NCBI RefSeq assembly: GCF_022227765.1
Contig: NZ_JAJMLZ010000001.1
Span: 475,040-539,039, forward strand
Length of the DNA stretch: 64,000 nucleotides
DNA from: Ectothiorhodospira shaposhnikovii
Lineage (GTDB): Bacteria > Pseudomonadota > Gammaproteobacteria > Ectothiorhodospirales > Ectothiorhodospiraceae
Direction of reading: 5' to 3'
Shown: positions 8,428-18,735 of the stretch, one piece after another
How the letters are laid out: each line of letters starts with the position of its first letter
Numbering within the stretch: the stretch's first letter is position 1
The notes under the pieces: generated by a model
Database searches by the model: none
What the model saw: only the letters and a program-made list of their open reading frames with translations
What the model was told of the DNA's origin: nothing
Made by a program: the position numbers and the translations under genes

Positions 8428-8646
8428 ATGTATGTCTGTCTTTGCAAGGGAATCACGGATCATCAGATCCGCCGGGCGGTGGCCGAGGGCGCTGATAGCA
8501 TGCGGGATCTGCGCCGGGAACTCGGGGTATGTACCGATTGCGGAAAATGTGGGGTTTGCGCCAATCGTCTGTTGCGCGACACCCTGAATGCGGCGCCCGC
8601 GGTCAATGTGTCCATGGCGGATGCACCGCAATGGGCGCTGGGCTGA
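8428..8646 (+). CDS. bfd: Bacterioferritin-associated ferredoxin
   Basis: Bfd is a [2Fe-2S] protein that docks on bacterioferritin and passes electrons to its heme so that stored iron is released. This 72-residue product starts with MYVCLCKGIT and has the ligand set C4-x-C6 and C38-x2-C41, with extra cysteines at 35 and 44. The bacterioferritin gene follows 160 bases later on the same strand, which supports the assignment. A Fur-like site lies upstream, consistent with induction under iron starvation. Confidence 0.93.
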   Translation: MYVCLCKGITDHQIRRAVAEGADSMRDLRRELGVCTDCGKCGVCANRLLRDTLNAAPAVNVSMADAPQWALG

Positions 8647-8807
8647 GAATCCGGGACGTCGTCGGTTGCGTCGCCCGACGGATGACGTCCTCGTGGTGAT
8701 GGTCTAAACTTTTAGAGTCATTCCAAGTCTGTACTGGGTAGGTACGCTATAAAAAGAAAAGAGATCCTGCCGACCGGGTCCAACACTGACTTCGAGGAGA
8801 GCACACC

Positions 8808-9272
8808 ATGAAAGGCGACAAGAAGGTCATCGAATACCTGAACAAGGCCCTCAAGGGCGAACTTACCGCCATCAACCAGTATTTCCTGCACGCCCGCATC
8901 TTCAAGAACTGGGGTCTGACCAAGCTGGACGAGTACGAGTACCACGAGTCCATCGATGAAATGAAGCATGCGGACAAGCTCATCGAGCGTATCCTGTTCC
9001 TTGAGGGCCTGCCCAATCTGCAGGACCTGGGCAAGCTCTACATCGGTGAAAACACCAAGGAAATCCTGGAGTGCGACCTCAAGCTGGAGCATGAGGGCCA
9101 TGCCGTTTACAAGGAGGCCGTGGCCTACGCGGAAAAGGTGGGAGACTATCCCAGTCGGGATCTGTTCGCCGCCATCATGGCCGAGGAAGAAGAGCACATC
9201 GACTGGATCGAGACCCAGCTTGAGTTGATCGAGCGCCTGGGACTGACCAAGTACGAACAGTCCATGCTGTAG
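8808..9272 (+). CDS. bfr: Bacterioferritin
   Basis: Bacterioferritin is a 24-subunit heme-containing shell that oxidises Fe(II) and stores it as a ferric mineral. The 154-residue protein keeps the complete ferroxidase centre (E18, E51, H54, E94, E127, H130) and the heme ligand Met52 in [12 protein letters not shown] good site (GAGGAG) precedes the ATG. A GC-rich hairpin at 9282-9308 probably ends transcription. It pairs with bfd upstream and adds to the iron-storage theme of the window. Confidence 0.95.
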   Translation: MKGDKKVIEYLNKALKGELTAINQYFLHARIFKNWGLTKLDEYEYHESIDEMKHADKLIERILFLEGLPNLQDLGKLYIGENTKEILECDLKLEHEGHAVYKEAVAYAEKVGDYPSRDLFAAIMAEEEEHIDWIETQLELIERLGLTKYEQSML

Positions 9273-9281
9273 TCGGCCCCC

Positions 9282-9308
9282 GCCGTGGGGAAACCGACTC
9301 CCCACGGC
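9282..9308 (+). terminator. Hairpin after bfr
   Basis: GCCGTGGGG (9282-9290) pairs with CCCCACGGC (9300-9308), starting ten bases after the bfr stop. It has no T-run, so a terminator role is probable but not certain. Confidence 0.5.
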
Positions 9309-9341
9309 ACCCCTCATGAACCAGCGCCGCCGGGCGATGCC

Positions 9342-9418
9342 TGGCGCCCCGACCACGACTCGAACGTGGGACCTTCCCCTTAGGAGGGGGACGCTCTATC
9401 CACCTGAGCTACCGGGGC
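9342..9418 (-). tRNA. tRNA-Arg (anticodon CCT)
   Basis: On the minus strand a 77-nt cloverleaf is visible. The acceptor stem GCCCCGG pairs with TCGGGGC, with an encoded CCA end. The D-arm is GCTC..GAGC. The anticodon stem TCCCC/GGGGA encloses loop CTCCTAA, giving anticodon CCT. The T-arm CCACG-TTCGAGT-CGTGG is complete. It reads AGG codons. Confidence 0.96.
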
Positions 9419-9578
9419 GGTAAAGAACACTCCGGGTACCGGAGCGTGAACGTAGGCGATTATGGCACAGATTTCCCGCGAGACGCATCCCGTACCGTTG
9501 CCGGTCGCGGGACATGTCGCGATTTTGCCGTCGGGACAGGATAGACTCACGCCATGCCGAATACCCGGGACGATACCC

Positions 9579-10226
9579 ATGCCCATTCACCAAGCGCCGT
9601 TCACCGTCACCACTCGGGGCCGTGGCCCGGTGGAGATCACCCATCATGTCAATGAACACCTGCGGCAGTCCGGTCTGGAAACGGGTCTGTGTCATGTGTT
9701 CTGTTGCCATACCAGCGCCTCCCTGACTATCACCGAAAACGCCGATCCCACGGTACTGCGGGATCTGGAGGGATATCTGGTCCGGACCATTCCCGATGGT
9801 GATCCCCGCTATGCTCACGACATGGAGGGGCCGGATGACATGTCGGCCCATATCCGCAGCGTGCTGACCGGCACCGGCCTGACCGTGCCTTTCGCGCGGG
9901 GGCGCCTGTCCCTGGGAACCTGGCAAGGGATTTTCCTGTGGGAGCATCGCACCCATGGCCATGGCCGCCGGGTGATCGTGACCTGCCAGGGAGAGGCCCC
10001 GGCCTCGACATCAATGCCGTCGGAATCTCGAGGCGTGGAGGCCGACGTCGGCGAACTGCGGCAGGTCCTGACGACCCTGACGGCGGAGCGGGACCAGGCC
10101 CTTGCCGAACTGCACAGGGCCACGGCGGCCCTGGCAGAGATGCAGGGCCGGATTCAGGCCTCCGAGGATACCCGGACGGAACTGCAGGCCATCATGGCAC
10201 GACTGCGGGATATCGGCGGGGGCTGA
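9579..10226 (+). CDS. YjbQ/UPF0047 family protein with a C-terminal coiled-coil extension
   Basis: Residues 1-141 are a complete YjbQ domain (CHTSASLTITENADPTVLRDL, the HDMEGPDDMSAHI loop, then GTWQGIFLWEHR). Members can show thiamine-phosphate synthase side activity, but the physiological role is unsettled. YjbQ proteins normally end near residue 140. Here about 74 residues follow, mostly one heptad-rich helix (VGELRQVLTTLTAERDQALA onward) that should form a coiled coil. The ATG at 9579 gives the normal N-terminus; the frame is open further upstream. Confidence 0.85.
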   Translation: MPIHQAPFTVTTRGRGPVEITHHVNEHLRQSGLETGLCHVFCCHTSASLTITENADPTVLRDLEGYLVRTIPDGDPRYAHDMEGPDDMSAHIRSVLTGTGLTVPFARGRLSLGTWQGIFLWEHRTHGHGRRVIVTCQGEAPASTSMPSESRGVEADVGELRQVLTTLTAERDQALAELHRATAALAEMQGRIQASEDTRTELQAIMARLRDIGGG

Positions 10227-10267
10227 GCCGTTTCAGTCATTGGGCCACCGAAACATGGGTCCGGTGG

Positions 10268-10753
10268 TCAGTGTTCCTGTGTGTCCGGCGCAGTGCTCCG
10301 GGTGCGTGGCACGTCCTCGTCGTTCAGCGCCATGGCCGCCGAGGCCAGCTGTAGATCGCGTACGAACATCCCCAGGGAGGCGATCAGGCTTGCCATGGCA
10401 AACACGAACATGGTACCGATCAAGCGTGGATGTTCCATGCTCAGCAGAAAATCGATGAACACGGTCAGGATGGTCAAGCAGACCAGCATGGCCGTGGCGA
10501 TGCTGAGCTTGATGCCCAGGTTGATCAATCCCGCCCGTTCATCCAGGATGTCCATTTCCCGGCGATGCAGCTCGAACCGCACCGGTTCGGGCTCCCGCAA
10601 CCGGTCGGCCAGAGCGCGCTTGCGATCCACGATTCTGGCCAGGCGCACCACGAAGGCATTGATGAATCCGGCAATTCCCACCAACAGGAACACCGGGGCG
10701 ACGGAAAACTGGATGACCTGAGAAATCAGGACCGGTGAAGTGCCCTCTGTCAT
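10268..10753 (-). CDS. DUF2721 family membrane protein
   Basis: The 161-residue product has an N-terminal helix (VIQFSVAPVFLLVGIAGFINAF), a charged helical stretch with RIVDRKRAL, then two more helices (IKLSIATAMLVCLTILTVFID and LIGTMFVFAMASLIASLGMF). This matches DUF2721 proteins of unknown function. The frame continues far upstream as an antisense artefact of the DUF389 gene. The ATG at 10753, preceded by GGAG, is the real start. It is divergent from the DUF389 gene. Confidence 0.8.
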   Translation of the reverse strand: MTEGTSPVLISQVIQFSVAPVFLLVGIAGFINAFVVRLARIVDRKRALADRLREPEPVRFELHRREMDILDERAGLINLGIKLSIATAMLVCLTILTVFIDFLLSMEHPRLIGTMFVFAMASLIASLGMFVRDLQLASAAMALNDEDVPRTRSTAPDTQEH

Positions 10754-10834
10754 CTGAAAGGCTCCTTGCGTTGAGGTGTGTTTCCAGTAAGCAGCGCGGG
10801 TTGCAACACGGGTCAGGAGCATGGAGATACGTCG

Positions 10835-11836
10835 ATGCGACTCATAGAAGTCATCAGCCCCGAGTATCTGCGGCCACGCCTGCTGGCACTGGCACAGGCC
10901 CATCATGCCATCGACGCCTGGTGCGGGGCCACCAATGAGGATGGCCGAATCTCCGTGCGCATGGTCGTCAACGCGGAAAATACCCAGCGGCTGATGGAAG
11001 CCCTGCAAGGCATGATGATGAAGGAACCCACGGCGCGCATCGTGGTGCTGCCCGTTGAAACCACGGTGCCGATGCCGGGGCAACCGGACACCGCGCCCCG
11101 GCCCGACGCCCCGGGGGGCAGGGATCTCACCCTTGAGGAACTGTATACCCGGATGGCCAAGGAGGGAAATCTGGATCGTAATTTTGTGATGCTGATTTTT
11201 CTGTCCACCATTGCCGCCACCATCGGTCTGGCCGAAGACAACACGGCGGTGGTCATCGGTTCCATGGTCATCGCTCCGTTGCTGGGACCGGTCATCACCT
11301 TTGCCTTCGGCGTCTCCATGGGCGCGCGCGCCCTGGCCATGCGCGCCCTGTTCACCGCGTTTGTCGGTCTGGGGCTGGCCGTCCTGCTGAGTCTGGTCAT
11401 CGGCTTTCTGTGGCCGGTGAGCGTCAGCAATGCCGAAGTGCTGGCACGCACCGAGGTCAATGTCGCCCATGTGGTGCTGGCCCTCACCGCCGGTGCCGCG
11501 GGTGTCCTTGCCCTGACCAGCGGCATCACCACCCGTCTGGTGGGTGTCATGGTGGCGGTCGCCTTGCTGCCGCCTGCTGCCGTGTTCGGCATGTTGCTGG
11601 GCAAGGGGGAGTTCGAGCCGGCCATGGGAGCGGCGCTCCTGCTCGGCGTCAACGTGATTTGCGTGATCATCGCGGCCCAGTTCGTGTTCCTGTTCCAGGG
11701 CGTCAAGCCCCGTCGCTGGGTGAGGGTGGGGCAGGTGGAGCGGTTCACCCCGAAGGACTGGTTCATCTGGCTGTTGATCGGCACGCTCCTTCTGGTCGGC
11801 CTGGTGGTTCTGATCCTGGTGCGCGGCGGGTTCTGA
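10835..11836 (+). CDS. DUF389 / TIGR00341 family membrane protein
   Basis: The 333-residue protein has a soluble N-terminal domain (residues 1-100) followed by a membrane domain of about six helices. The family signature region is LSTIAATIGLAEDNTAVVIGSMVIAPLLGP, then ITTRLVGVMVAVALLPPAAVFGM. The function is unknown; the family occurs in bacteria and archaea and looks transporter-like. The ATG at 10835 was chosen over one 19 codons upstream because it gives the typical MRLIEV N-terminus and has GGAG upstream. Confidence 0.85.
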   Translation: MRLIEVISPEYLRPRLLALAQAHHAIDAWCGATNEDGRISVRMVVNAENTQRLMEALQGMMMKEPTARIVVLPVETTVPMPGQPDTAPRPDAPGGRDLTLEELYTRMAKEGNLDRNFVMLIFLSTIAATIGLAEDNTAVVIGSMVIAPLLGPVITFAFGVSMGARALAMRALFTAFVGLGLAVLLSLVIGFLWPVSVSNAEVLARTEVNVAHVVLALTAGAAGVLALTSGITTRLVGVMVAVALLPPAAVFGMLLGKGEFEPAMGAALLLGVNVICVIIAAQFVFLFQGVKPRRWVRVGQVERFTPKDWFIWLLIGTLLLVGLVVLILVRGGF

Positions 11837-11971
11837 AAGGCAGGTGCCCGTCAAGTACATGCGCAGTGTTCGCATTGTGCGAAAATCCCTGAAATTTAAA
11901 CGCTTGGAGGCGTCAAATCCGGATTTTCGAGTATCTTCGGCGCCTTCACCATTTATCCATCACTGGACCCC

Positions 11972-14046
11972 ATGACCTCGAAACAACAGAAGCAGTGGAT
12001 CACCCTGAGTGGCATTCGTAAGGATTGCGGATACAGAAACTACGAGCGCGGAAGACGGTACTTCGAGGAGGGGCGCACTGGGCAGATCAAGATCATTCGG
12101 CGCGACCATAAGGAATTCAGCTGCCGGGCGGTGACCCGGGGCAGTGGTGGCCGCGTCTATGAACAGTTCTTGCGATTTGTCCGTGTGCGGCCGGATCGCG
12201 AGGATGCGTTCGTGGTATTGCACGGTGAATGCAGTTGCCCCGTGGGCGATAACTGCAAGCACGTGGTGTCGGCGGCTCTGGCCATGCGCGAGCAGGAACA
12301 GGCCCTGGCGGCTTCCGCTTCGGGTAAACCGCTGTTCCTGCAGTGGCTGGAAGGGGTGGCGGAATCGTCTTCCCTGGCATCCGATGGCTCCGACGAAGCG
12401 ATACCGAACCAGAACTGCCTGCTGTACCAGCTGACACTCCACGCCGCCGACGGCAGTGCCAGCGTGGGCTTTCGTCTGGCCATCTACCGCAAGGACGGCA
12501 CGCCGACCAAGGGGCGGGAGGTGAGGTTTGCCACTCTGTTCCAACCCTACGGGTCCACCTATCAGGCCATGACCGAACTGGACAAGGAGATCGTGCAACA
12601 GGTGTCGGCCGGGGGTGGTACCAGCACTTTTCCCAGCCCTGCCGCCCATTATCGCCATGATCCTGACGATCGCAACAGCGCTCTCAGGGGCCGCCCCGGG
12701 GCGTTGGCACTGGAGATGATGCTCGATTCCGGACGTCTTTTTGCTGCATGCGGACAGGCTGCAGGCCCAGGTGGAGGAGGGGCAGGGCTGGTTCGATCTG
12801 AGATTTGATCTGGAGGTGGACGGGCGCAGGATTCCCCTGTTGCCCCTGGTGGTCCACCTGCTGGCCGACTATGTGCCCGGTACCTTGCCGGAGATCCTGT
12901 GGCTACCCATGGACGGGGGGCAGTATGTGAAAGTGGCCCGGGAACAGATCGAGCCGGTGTTGCAGACCCTGGTGGATCTGCACGACGAGTTGGGTCCCGA
13001 TCAGGACGAGTTGCGCCTGTCGCGACAAGAACCCCCGCGCCCAGGCGGCCCAGGTGGTGCGTCATCTGCAGGCCGATCACCGACTGTGTCTGACCGGTAC
13101 GCCCATGGAAAATCACCTCGGCGAGCTGTGGGCCCAGTTCGATTTTCTGTTGCCGGGCTTTCTGGGCAACCGGGAGCAGTTCACCCGCAACTACCGCACC
13201 CCCATCGAAAAACACCGGGATGGGGAGAAACTGCAACGGCTGACCCGTCGCGTGGCCCCCTTCATGTTGCGTCGGACCAAGGATGTGGTGGCCCGGGAGT
13301 TGCCGGAGAAATCCGAGTTGTTGCGCAGTACCCCCATCGACGGCAAGCAGGCGGCGCTGTACGAGAGCATCCGGCTCGCCATGGAAAAGAAGGTGCGCGA
13401 TGCCATCGCGCAAAAGGGCCTGGCGCGGAGCCAGATCACCATTCTGGATGCCTTGCTCAAATTGCGTCAGGTCTGCTGTGATCCCCGCCTGTTGCCGGAG
13501 GCATTGCGCGGGGGAAGTACGAAAAAGATACCCTCGGCAAAGCTGGAGATGCTCATGGAGATGCTGCCGGAGTTGATCAGCGAGGGCCGTCGGGTGCTGC
13601 TGTTTTCCCAGTTCACCACCATGCTGGGGTTGATCGAACAGGAATTGGCCCCGGCGGGGATCAGCTATACGAAGCTGACCGGCCAGACCCGCAAGCGGGA
13701 AGAGGTGATCAGCCGCTTTTGTGACGGTCACGTCCCGTTGATGCTGATCAGCCTCAAGGCGGGCGGGGTTGGACTCAATCTCACCCAGGCGGATACCGTC
13801 ATCCACTACGACCCGTGGTGGAATCCCGCCGTGGAAGCCCAGGTCACCGACCGGGCCCATCGCATCGGTCAGGACAAGCCGGTCTTCGTCTACAAGCTCG
13901 TTACCGAGAACACGGTGGAGGAAAAGATACTGGCCCTGCAGGCCCGCAAGCAGCAACTGGCGGATCAGGTCTATCGCGGCGGCGAGCGGGCACCGGATTC
14001 ACCCCCCATCGATGCCCGGATGATTGAGGATCTGCTGGGGGGGTGA
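11972..14046 (+). pseudogene. Broken SNF2/DEAD-family helicase with N-terminal SWIM zinc finger
   Basis: Three frames encode successive parts of one protein. Frame one (11972 to about 12740) has a SWIM zinc finger, ECSCPVGDNCKH. The reading continues in a second frame from about 12741 (LLHADRLQAQVEEGQGWFDL), as if one T had been lost from a five-T run at 12736-12740. A third frame from about 13021 (KNPRAQAAQVVRHLQADHRL) holds SNF2 motif III (LTGTPMEN) and the complete second lobe with QFTTMLGLIE, AGGVGLNLT and DRAHRIGQ. The ATP-binding lobe with Walker A and the DExx box, roughly 200 residues, is absent at the second junction near 13020. It cannot hydrolyse ATP as encoded. Assembly error is possible for the first shift but unlikely for the deletion. 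Confidence 0.85.
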
Positions 14047-14129
14047 TCCCCCGGGCCTGTCGCCAGCACCCGGGATTTCCGGTATCTTGCGGTCATTCAG
14101 GAACACTCCCTTTCCAAGGAACCCACGCA

Positions 14130-15410
14130 ATGAGCGAAAAGATCGGTGTCATCGGTCTCGGGTATGTCGGGCTGCCCGTGGCCATGGGTTTTGCGGCCCA
14201 CTATCCCGGGACGGTCGGGTTTGATATTAGTGAACGTCGGGTCGGCACGCTCCAGGAAGGCCACGACTTCACCGGCGAGGTCACGCCCGAAGAACTCAAG
14301 GCCAGCACCCTCAAATACACCACCGATCCTCGCGATCTGGTGGGAACCACCTTCTTCGTGGTCACCGTCCCCACCCCCATCGACGACAATCGCCAGCCCG
14401 ATCTGCGGCCGGTGCTGTCCGCCTGCGAGACCGTGGGCAGGGTACTGTCGCCCGGGGCGGTGGTGGTGTTCGAGTCCACGGTCTATCCCGGCGTGACCGA
14501 GGAGATCTGCGGACCGCTCCTGGCCCGGATTTCCGGTCTGCGTCAGGGGGTGGACTTCAAGTTGGGGTATTCCCCCGAGCGCATCAATCCCGGTGACAAG
14601 GAACACACCCTGACCCGCATCGTGAAGGTGGTCTCCGGCGAGGACGAGGCGACGCTGGAACGGGTGGCCGAGGCCTACGGACGCATCGTCGAGGCGGGCG
14701 TCCATCGGGCGCCCACCATCAAGGTGGCCGAGGCCGCCAAGGTGATCGAGAATACCCAGCGGGATCTGAACATCGCCCTGATGAACGAGTTGGCGCTGAT
14801 CTTCGATCGTCTGGGCATCCGCACCCGGGATGTTCTGGCCGCCGCCGGCACAAAGTGGAACTTCCTGCCCTTCAGCCCCGGTCTGGTGGGGGGGCACTGC
14901 ATCGGCGTGGACCCCTACTATCTCACCACCAAGGCCAAGGCCGTGGGCTACTACCCCCAGGTGATCCTGGCCGGCCGGCGCATCAACGATGGCATGGGGG
15001 CCTACGTGGCCCAGCGCCTGGTGAAGCTGCTGATCGAGCAGGATCGCCCCGTGAAGCAGGGTAGGGTGGGCATTCTCGGGCTCACGTTCAAGGAAAATGT
15101 CCCGGACCTGCGCAACTCCCGCGTGCCCGACATCATCAAGGAACTGCGCCAGTTCGGCATCGAACCCCTGATCCATGACCCGCTGGCGGATGCCCAGGAG
15201 GCGCACCATGAATACGGTCTGACCCTGTCGCCCCTGGAGGCCTTCCAGGACCTGGACGGGCTGATCCTGGCCGTGCCTCACCGGGCCTACCTGGCGGCGG
15301 GGTCCGACAGCCTTGCCCGGCGCCTGGCCTCAAGCGGGGTGCTGATCGACGTGAAATCGGCCCTGTCCCCGTCCGTCGTGGGGGCCACCCAGGCCTATTG
15401 GAGTCTTTGA
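14130..15410 (+). CDS. tviB: Nucleotide-sugar dehydrogenase, WbpA/TviB (UDP-GlcNAc 6-dehydrogenase) type
   Basis: The 426-residue enzyme oxidises C6 of a UDP-sugar to the uronic acid in two NAD-dependent steps for capsule, O-antigen or exopolysaccharide. It has the NAD loop [11 protein letters not shown] near the N-terminus and the catalytic Cys in [15 protein letters not shown]. The [13 protein letters not shown] segment is typical of the WbpA/TviB branch rather than UDP-glucose dehydrogenase. AAGGA precedes the ATG. Its stop overlaps the start of the epimerase gene (TGATG), so the two are translationally coupled. Confidence 0.85.
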   Translation: MSEKIGVIGLGYVGLPVAMGFAAHYPGTVGFDISERRVGTLQEGHDFTGEVTPEELKASTLKYTTDPRDLVGTTFFVVTVPTPIDDNRQPDLRPVLSACETVGRVLSPGAVVVFESTVYPGVTEEICGPLLARISGLRQGVDFKLGYSPERINPGDKEHTLTRIVKVVSGEDEATLERVAEAYGRIVEAGVHRAPTIKVAEAAKVIENTQRDLNIALMNELALIFDRLGIRTRDVLAAAGTKWNFLPFSPGLVGGHCIGVDPYYLTTKAKAVGYYPQVILAGRRINDGMGAYVAQRLVKLLIEQDRPVKQGRVGILGLTFKENVPDLRNSRVPDIIKELRQFGIEPLIHDPLADAQEAHHEYGLTLSPLEAFQDLDGLILAVPHRAYLAAGSDSLARRLASSGVLIDVKSALSPSVVGATQAYWSL

Positions 15411-16417
15411 TGAAAATCCTGGTCACCGGCACTGCCGGCTTTATCGGCTCGGCCCTGGCCCTGCGTCTGCTGGCGCGGGGGGATGAGGTCATCGGCGTCG
15501 ATAATCTCAACGACTATTACGACGTCAATCTCAAGCTGGCCCGTCTGGAGCGGGTGAAGGCCCATCCCGGCTTTACGGACGTGCGGGCCGATATCTCCGA
15601 TCGTGCCGCGATGGAAGACCTGTTCGCCCGTCACAAGCCCCAGCGGGTGGTGAACCTGGCGGCGCAGGCCGGGGTGCGCTATTCCCTGGAGAATCCACAC
15701 GCCTATGTGGAAACCAATCTGGTGGGGTTCATCAACATCCTCGAAGGCTGCCGTCACCACGGGGTGGAGAACCTGGTCTACGCCTCCTCCAGTTCCGTCT
15801 ACGGGGCCAACACCACCATGCCCTTCACCGTCCACGACAACGTGGATCATCCCATGAGCCTCTACGCCGCCAGCAAGAAGGCCAATGAACTCATGGCCCA
15901 TACCTATAGCTCCCTCTACGGCCTGCCCACGGTGGGGCTGCGCTTCTTCACCGTCTACGGCCCCTGGGGGCGCCCGGACATGGCCCTGTTCATGTTCACC
16001 CGCAACATCCTGGAGGGCAAACCCATCGATGTCTTCAACTACGGTCGTCATCGCCGGGACTTCACCTATATCGATGACATCGTGGAAGGGGTGATCCGCA
16101 CCCTGGACCGGGTGGCCGAGCCGAACCCGGCCTGGTCCGGTGCCGAGCCCGACTCCGCCACCAGCTTTGCCCCCTACCGGCTCTACAACATCGGCAACAA
16201 CCAGCCGGTGGAACTGCTCCATTACATTCAGGTACTGGAGGACTGCCTGGGCATGAAGGCGGAAAAGAACCTGCTGCCCCTGCAGCCGGGTGACGTGCCG
16301 GATACCTATGCGGACGTGCAGGACCTGGTGAACGACGTCGGGTATCGTCCGTGTACGCCGGTGGAGCAGGGCGTGGAGAACTTCGTGCGCTGGTATCGGG
16401 ACTTCTATAAGGTTTGA
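15410..16417 (+). CDS. NAD-dependent epimerase, UDP-glucuronate 4-epimerase type
   Basis: This 335-residue extended short-chain dehydrogenase interconverts UDP-hexuronic acids at C4. It has TGTAGFIGS at residues 6-14, the [12 protein letters not shown] segment typical of UDP-glucuronate epimerases, the catalytic YASSSSVYG and Y-x3-K in YAASKKANE, and [15 protein letters not shown]. Coupling to a UDP-sugar 6-dehydrogenase makes a uronic acid substrate likely, so the pair probably makes a galacturonic-type precursor for a surface polysaccharide. Confidence 0.87.
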   Translation: MKILVTGTAGFIGSALALRLLARGDEVIGVDNLNDYYDVNLKLARLERVKAHPGFTDVRADISDRAAMEDLFARHKPQRVVNLAAQAGVRYSLENPHAYVETNLVGFINILEGCRHHGVENLVYASSSSVYGANTTMPFTVHDNVDHPMSLYAASKKANELMAHTYSSLYGLPTVGLRFFTVYGPWGRPDMALFMFTRNILEGKPIDVFNYGRHRRDFTYIDDIVEGVIRTLDRVAEPNPAWSGAEPDSATSFAPYRLYNIGNNQPVELLHYIQVLEDCLGMKAEKNLLPLQPGDVPDTYADVQDLVNDVGYRPCTPVEQGVENFVRWYRDFYKV

Positions 16418-16421
16418 TGCA

Positions 16422-17783
16422 ATGACCGATCGTCTTGCCTGTTTCAAGGCCTATGACATCCGCGGCCGTGTCCCCGATGAGCTGAATCCGGAGCTGGCCC
16501 GGCGCATCGGCCGGGCCTACGCCCGCGTCATCCGTCCGGCGGGGCCGGTGGCGGTGGGCGAGGATATTCGTCTGAGCAGTCCGGCACTGGCGCGAGCACT
16601 GGTGCAGGGATTGAACGAGTCGGGGGTGGACACCCGGTCCCTGGGACTGTGCGGCACCGAGACCGTCTACCATGCCGCGTCACTGCCCGGCATGGGGGGC
16701 GGCATCATGGTCACCGCCAGCCACAATCCCATGGACTACAACGGCATGAAGCTGGTGAAGGCGGGCGCCGTGCCCATCAGCGGCGACAGCGGCCTGAACG
16801 AGATCGAGGCCCTGGCCCGTGATGCCGTCCCGGTCGAGGGCCATGTGCAGATGGGCCGGGACGAGCCGCTGGACGTGATGGCCGGCTATGTGGAGCGGGT
16901 GCTGGGTCTGGTGGATGAGTCGGTGCTCAGACCGCTGCATCTGGTGGTGAATGCGGGCAATGGGGCCGCCGGTCCCACCTTCGATGCCCTGGCCGCCCGG
17001 TTGCCCTTCCGGGTGACCCGGGTTCACCATGCCCCCGACGGCCGTTTCCCCAACGGTATTCCCAATCCCCTGTTGCCGGAGAACCGCAGTGCCACCGCCG
17101 ACGCGGTGAAGGCCCACGGAGCGGATCTGGGAATCGCCTGGGATGGCGATTTCGACCGCTGCTTTCTGTTCGACGAGCAGGGCCGGTTCGTGGAAGGCTA
17201 TTACGTGGTGGGGCTGCTGGCGGCCCAGTTGCTGGAACGCCATCCGGGGGAGAAAATTGTCCATGACCCGCGCCTGACCTGGAACACGGTGGAAATGGTT
17301 CAGTCGGCCGGTGGCGTGCCGGTGATGAGCAAGACCGGACATGCCTTCATCAAGGAGCGCATGCGTCTCGAAGACGCCCTCTATGGCGGGGAGATGTCGG
17401 CCCATCATTACTTCCGCGACTTTGCCTACTGCGACAGCGGCATGATTCCCTGGCTGCTGGTGGCCGAGCGCATGTGCCGGACCGGTCAGCCCCTGTCCGC
17501 GCTGGTGGACGAGCGGATGCGGGCCTTTCCCTGCAGCGGCGAGATCAATTTCCGGGTGGCGGACGTGGCGCGGACCCTTGCCAGGATCGGCCAGGTGTTC
17601 CGGGATCGTGCCCTGGAAGAAGATGACACCGATGGCCTGAGTATGGGCTTCGGCGACTGGCGCTTCAATCTGCGGGGTTCCAACACGGAACCGGTGATCC
17701 GGCTGAACGTGGAGTCGCGGGGGGACGAGGCCCTGATGCGTACCCGGACGGCGTTGCTGTCCGGGCTGATTCAGGAAGCCTGA
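16422..17783 (+). CDS. Phosphomannomutase/phosphoglucomutase
   Basis: The 453-residue enzyme moves phosphate between C6 and C1 of mannose or glucose, feeding nucleotide-sugar synthesis. All four domains are recognisable: [12 protein letters not shown], the active-site serine in [11 protein letters not shown], the Mg loop GDFDRC, the sugar-specificity loop [12 protein letters not shown] and the phosphate-binding RGSNTEP near the end. This is the AlgC/ManB family. It starts four bases after the epimerase stop and completes a three-gene polysaccharide precursor operon. Confidence 0.92.
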   Translation: MTDRLACFKAYDIRGRVPDELNPELARRIGRAYARVIRPAGPVAVGEDIRLSSPALARALVQGLNESGVDTRSLGLCGTETVYHAASLPGMGGGIMVTASHNPMDYNGMKLVKAGAVPISGDSGLNEIEALARDAVPVEGHVQMGRDEPLDVMAGYVERVLGLVDESVLRPLHLVVNAGNGAAGPTFDALAARLPFRVTRVHHAPDGRFPNGIPNPLLPENRSATADAVKAHGADLGIAWDGDFDRCFLFDEQGRFVEGYYVVGLLAAQLLERHPGEKIVHDPRLTWNTVEMVQSAGGVPVMSKTGHAFIKERMRLEDALYGGEMSAHHYFRDFAYCDSGMIPWLLVAERMCRTGQPLSALVDERMRAFPCSGEINFRVADVARTLARIGQVFRDRALEEDDTDGLSMGFGDWRFNLRGSNTEPVIRLNVESRGDEALMRTRTALLSGLIQEA

Positions 17784-17793
17784 GTCTTTTCGG

Positions 17794-17830
17794 CCCTCAC
17801 CCCAACCCCTCTCCCAAGGGGAGAGGGGCC
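17794..17830. repeat. Dispersed hairpin element (CCCCTCTCCC family)
   Basis: After CCCTCACCCCAA, the arms CCCCTCTCCC and GGGAGAGGGG form a hairpin. A second copy with the same flank lies at 35434-35472. Both lie directly after convergent genes, so the element may double as a terminator. Confidence 0.75.
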
Positions 17831-17849
17831 TGAGTGGGTCGGCCCGCCG

Positions 17850-18686
17850 TCAGGGAGAAAGGCGGTCCTCACGCACTTCCACCCGGGCTTCCTGTCGGAG
17901 CCGTTCCACATAGTCCTGCAGGGCTCTTCGGGCCAGGATCTGCTCCAGTTGTTCCTGCACTTCGGCAAAGGGGGGCGGCTCGATGTCCCGGCTGTCTTCG
18001 CGCAGGATCACATGCCAGCCGAATTCCGTTTCCACCGGCTCATGGGTGAAACGGCCATTCTCCAACGCCAGTACCGCGTCCGAGAAGTCCGGCACCATCA
18101 TGTCCGCGCTGAACCAGCCCAGATCGCCACCGGCGGAGGCGGAGCCATCCTCCGAATATTCCCGTGCCAGGGCCGCGAAGTCTTCTCCCGCCTCAAGGCG
18201 TGTGATCAGCGCCGCTGCTTCTTCCTGCGTCGCCACCAGGATATGGCGGGCCCGCAGTTCCAGGGTGTCCATGTCCGCCACCTGACGGTCATATTCGGCG
18301 CGCAGGTCCGCCTCGGTGAAGTTCAGGTCGTCCAGAAAATTCTCCACCTGAGTGTTGATCAGCAGGTTGGTGCGCATGCGTTCCATCTGCCGCACCATCC
18401 GCGGATCCTTGTCCAGTCCCGCCCTCAGGGCCGCCTGGCGCAGCAGTTCCATGTTGATCAGCTCCTCCAGCGCCATGTCCGGGGTCTGCATGCCGCCATG
18501 GTGGCCGGACATGCGGCTCAGGGACAGGAAATCGGCCAGGTCGCTGTCATAGATGGGGCTGTCGTTGACCATGGCCACCGGCTCGCCGCGGGTGGCGTCG
18601 GTCGTCGTTTCGGGGTCGTTGCCGGAGCAGGCCGACAGGGTGAAGGCCAGGGCGGCAGCCAGGGGAATCAGCTTGAAGGAGTGCAT
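17850..18686 (-). CDS. Periplasmic PpiC-type peptidyl-prolyl isomerase, predicted lipoprotein
   Basis: The 278-residue protein begins with a signal peptide ending in the lipobox LSAC, so it is probably lipid-anchored on the periplasmic side. A SurA-like N-terminal helical part (MALEELINMELLRQAALRAG) is followed by a parvulin domain at about residues 145-240 (RARHILVATQEEAAALI, FAALAREYSEDGSASAGGDLGWF, EFGWHVILRED). It probably helps fold exported proteins. The ATG at 18686 gives a clean signal peptide; an upstream start would add twelve residues. It converges with the phosphomannomutase gene. Confidence 0.88.
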   Translation of the reverse strand: MHSFKLIPLAAALAFTLSACSGNDPETTTDATRGEPVAMVNDSPIYDSDLADFLSLSRMSGHHGGMQTPDMALEELINMELLRQAALRAGLDKDPRMVRQMERMRTNLLINTQVENFLDDLNFTEADLRAEYDRQVADMDTLELRARHILVATQEEAAALITRLEAGEDFAALAREYSEDGSASAGGDLGWFSADMMVPDFSDAVLALENGRFTHEPVETEFGWHVILREDSRDIEPPPFAEVQEQLEQILARRALQDYVERLRQEARVEVREDRLSP

Positions 18687-18735
18687 CTGCAATGGGGTCC
18701 TTGTGGTGATGGGCGGGTTCAAGGCAGGGCCGGAA

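Noticed and set aside
12736..13025. Programmed frameshifting in the helicase gene
   Set aside because: The second junction lacks the whole ATP-binding lobe, so frameshifting could not restore a working protein.
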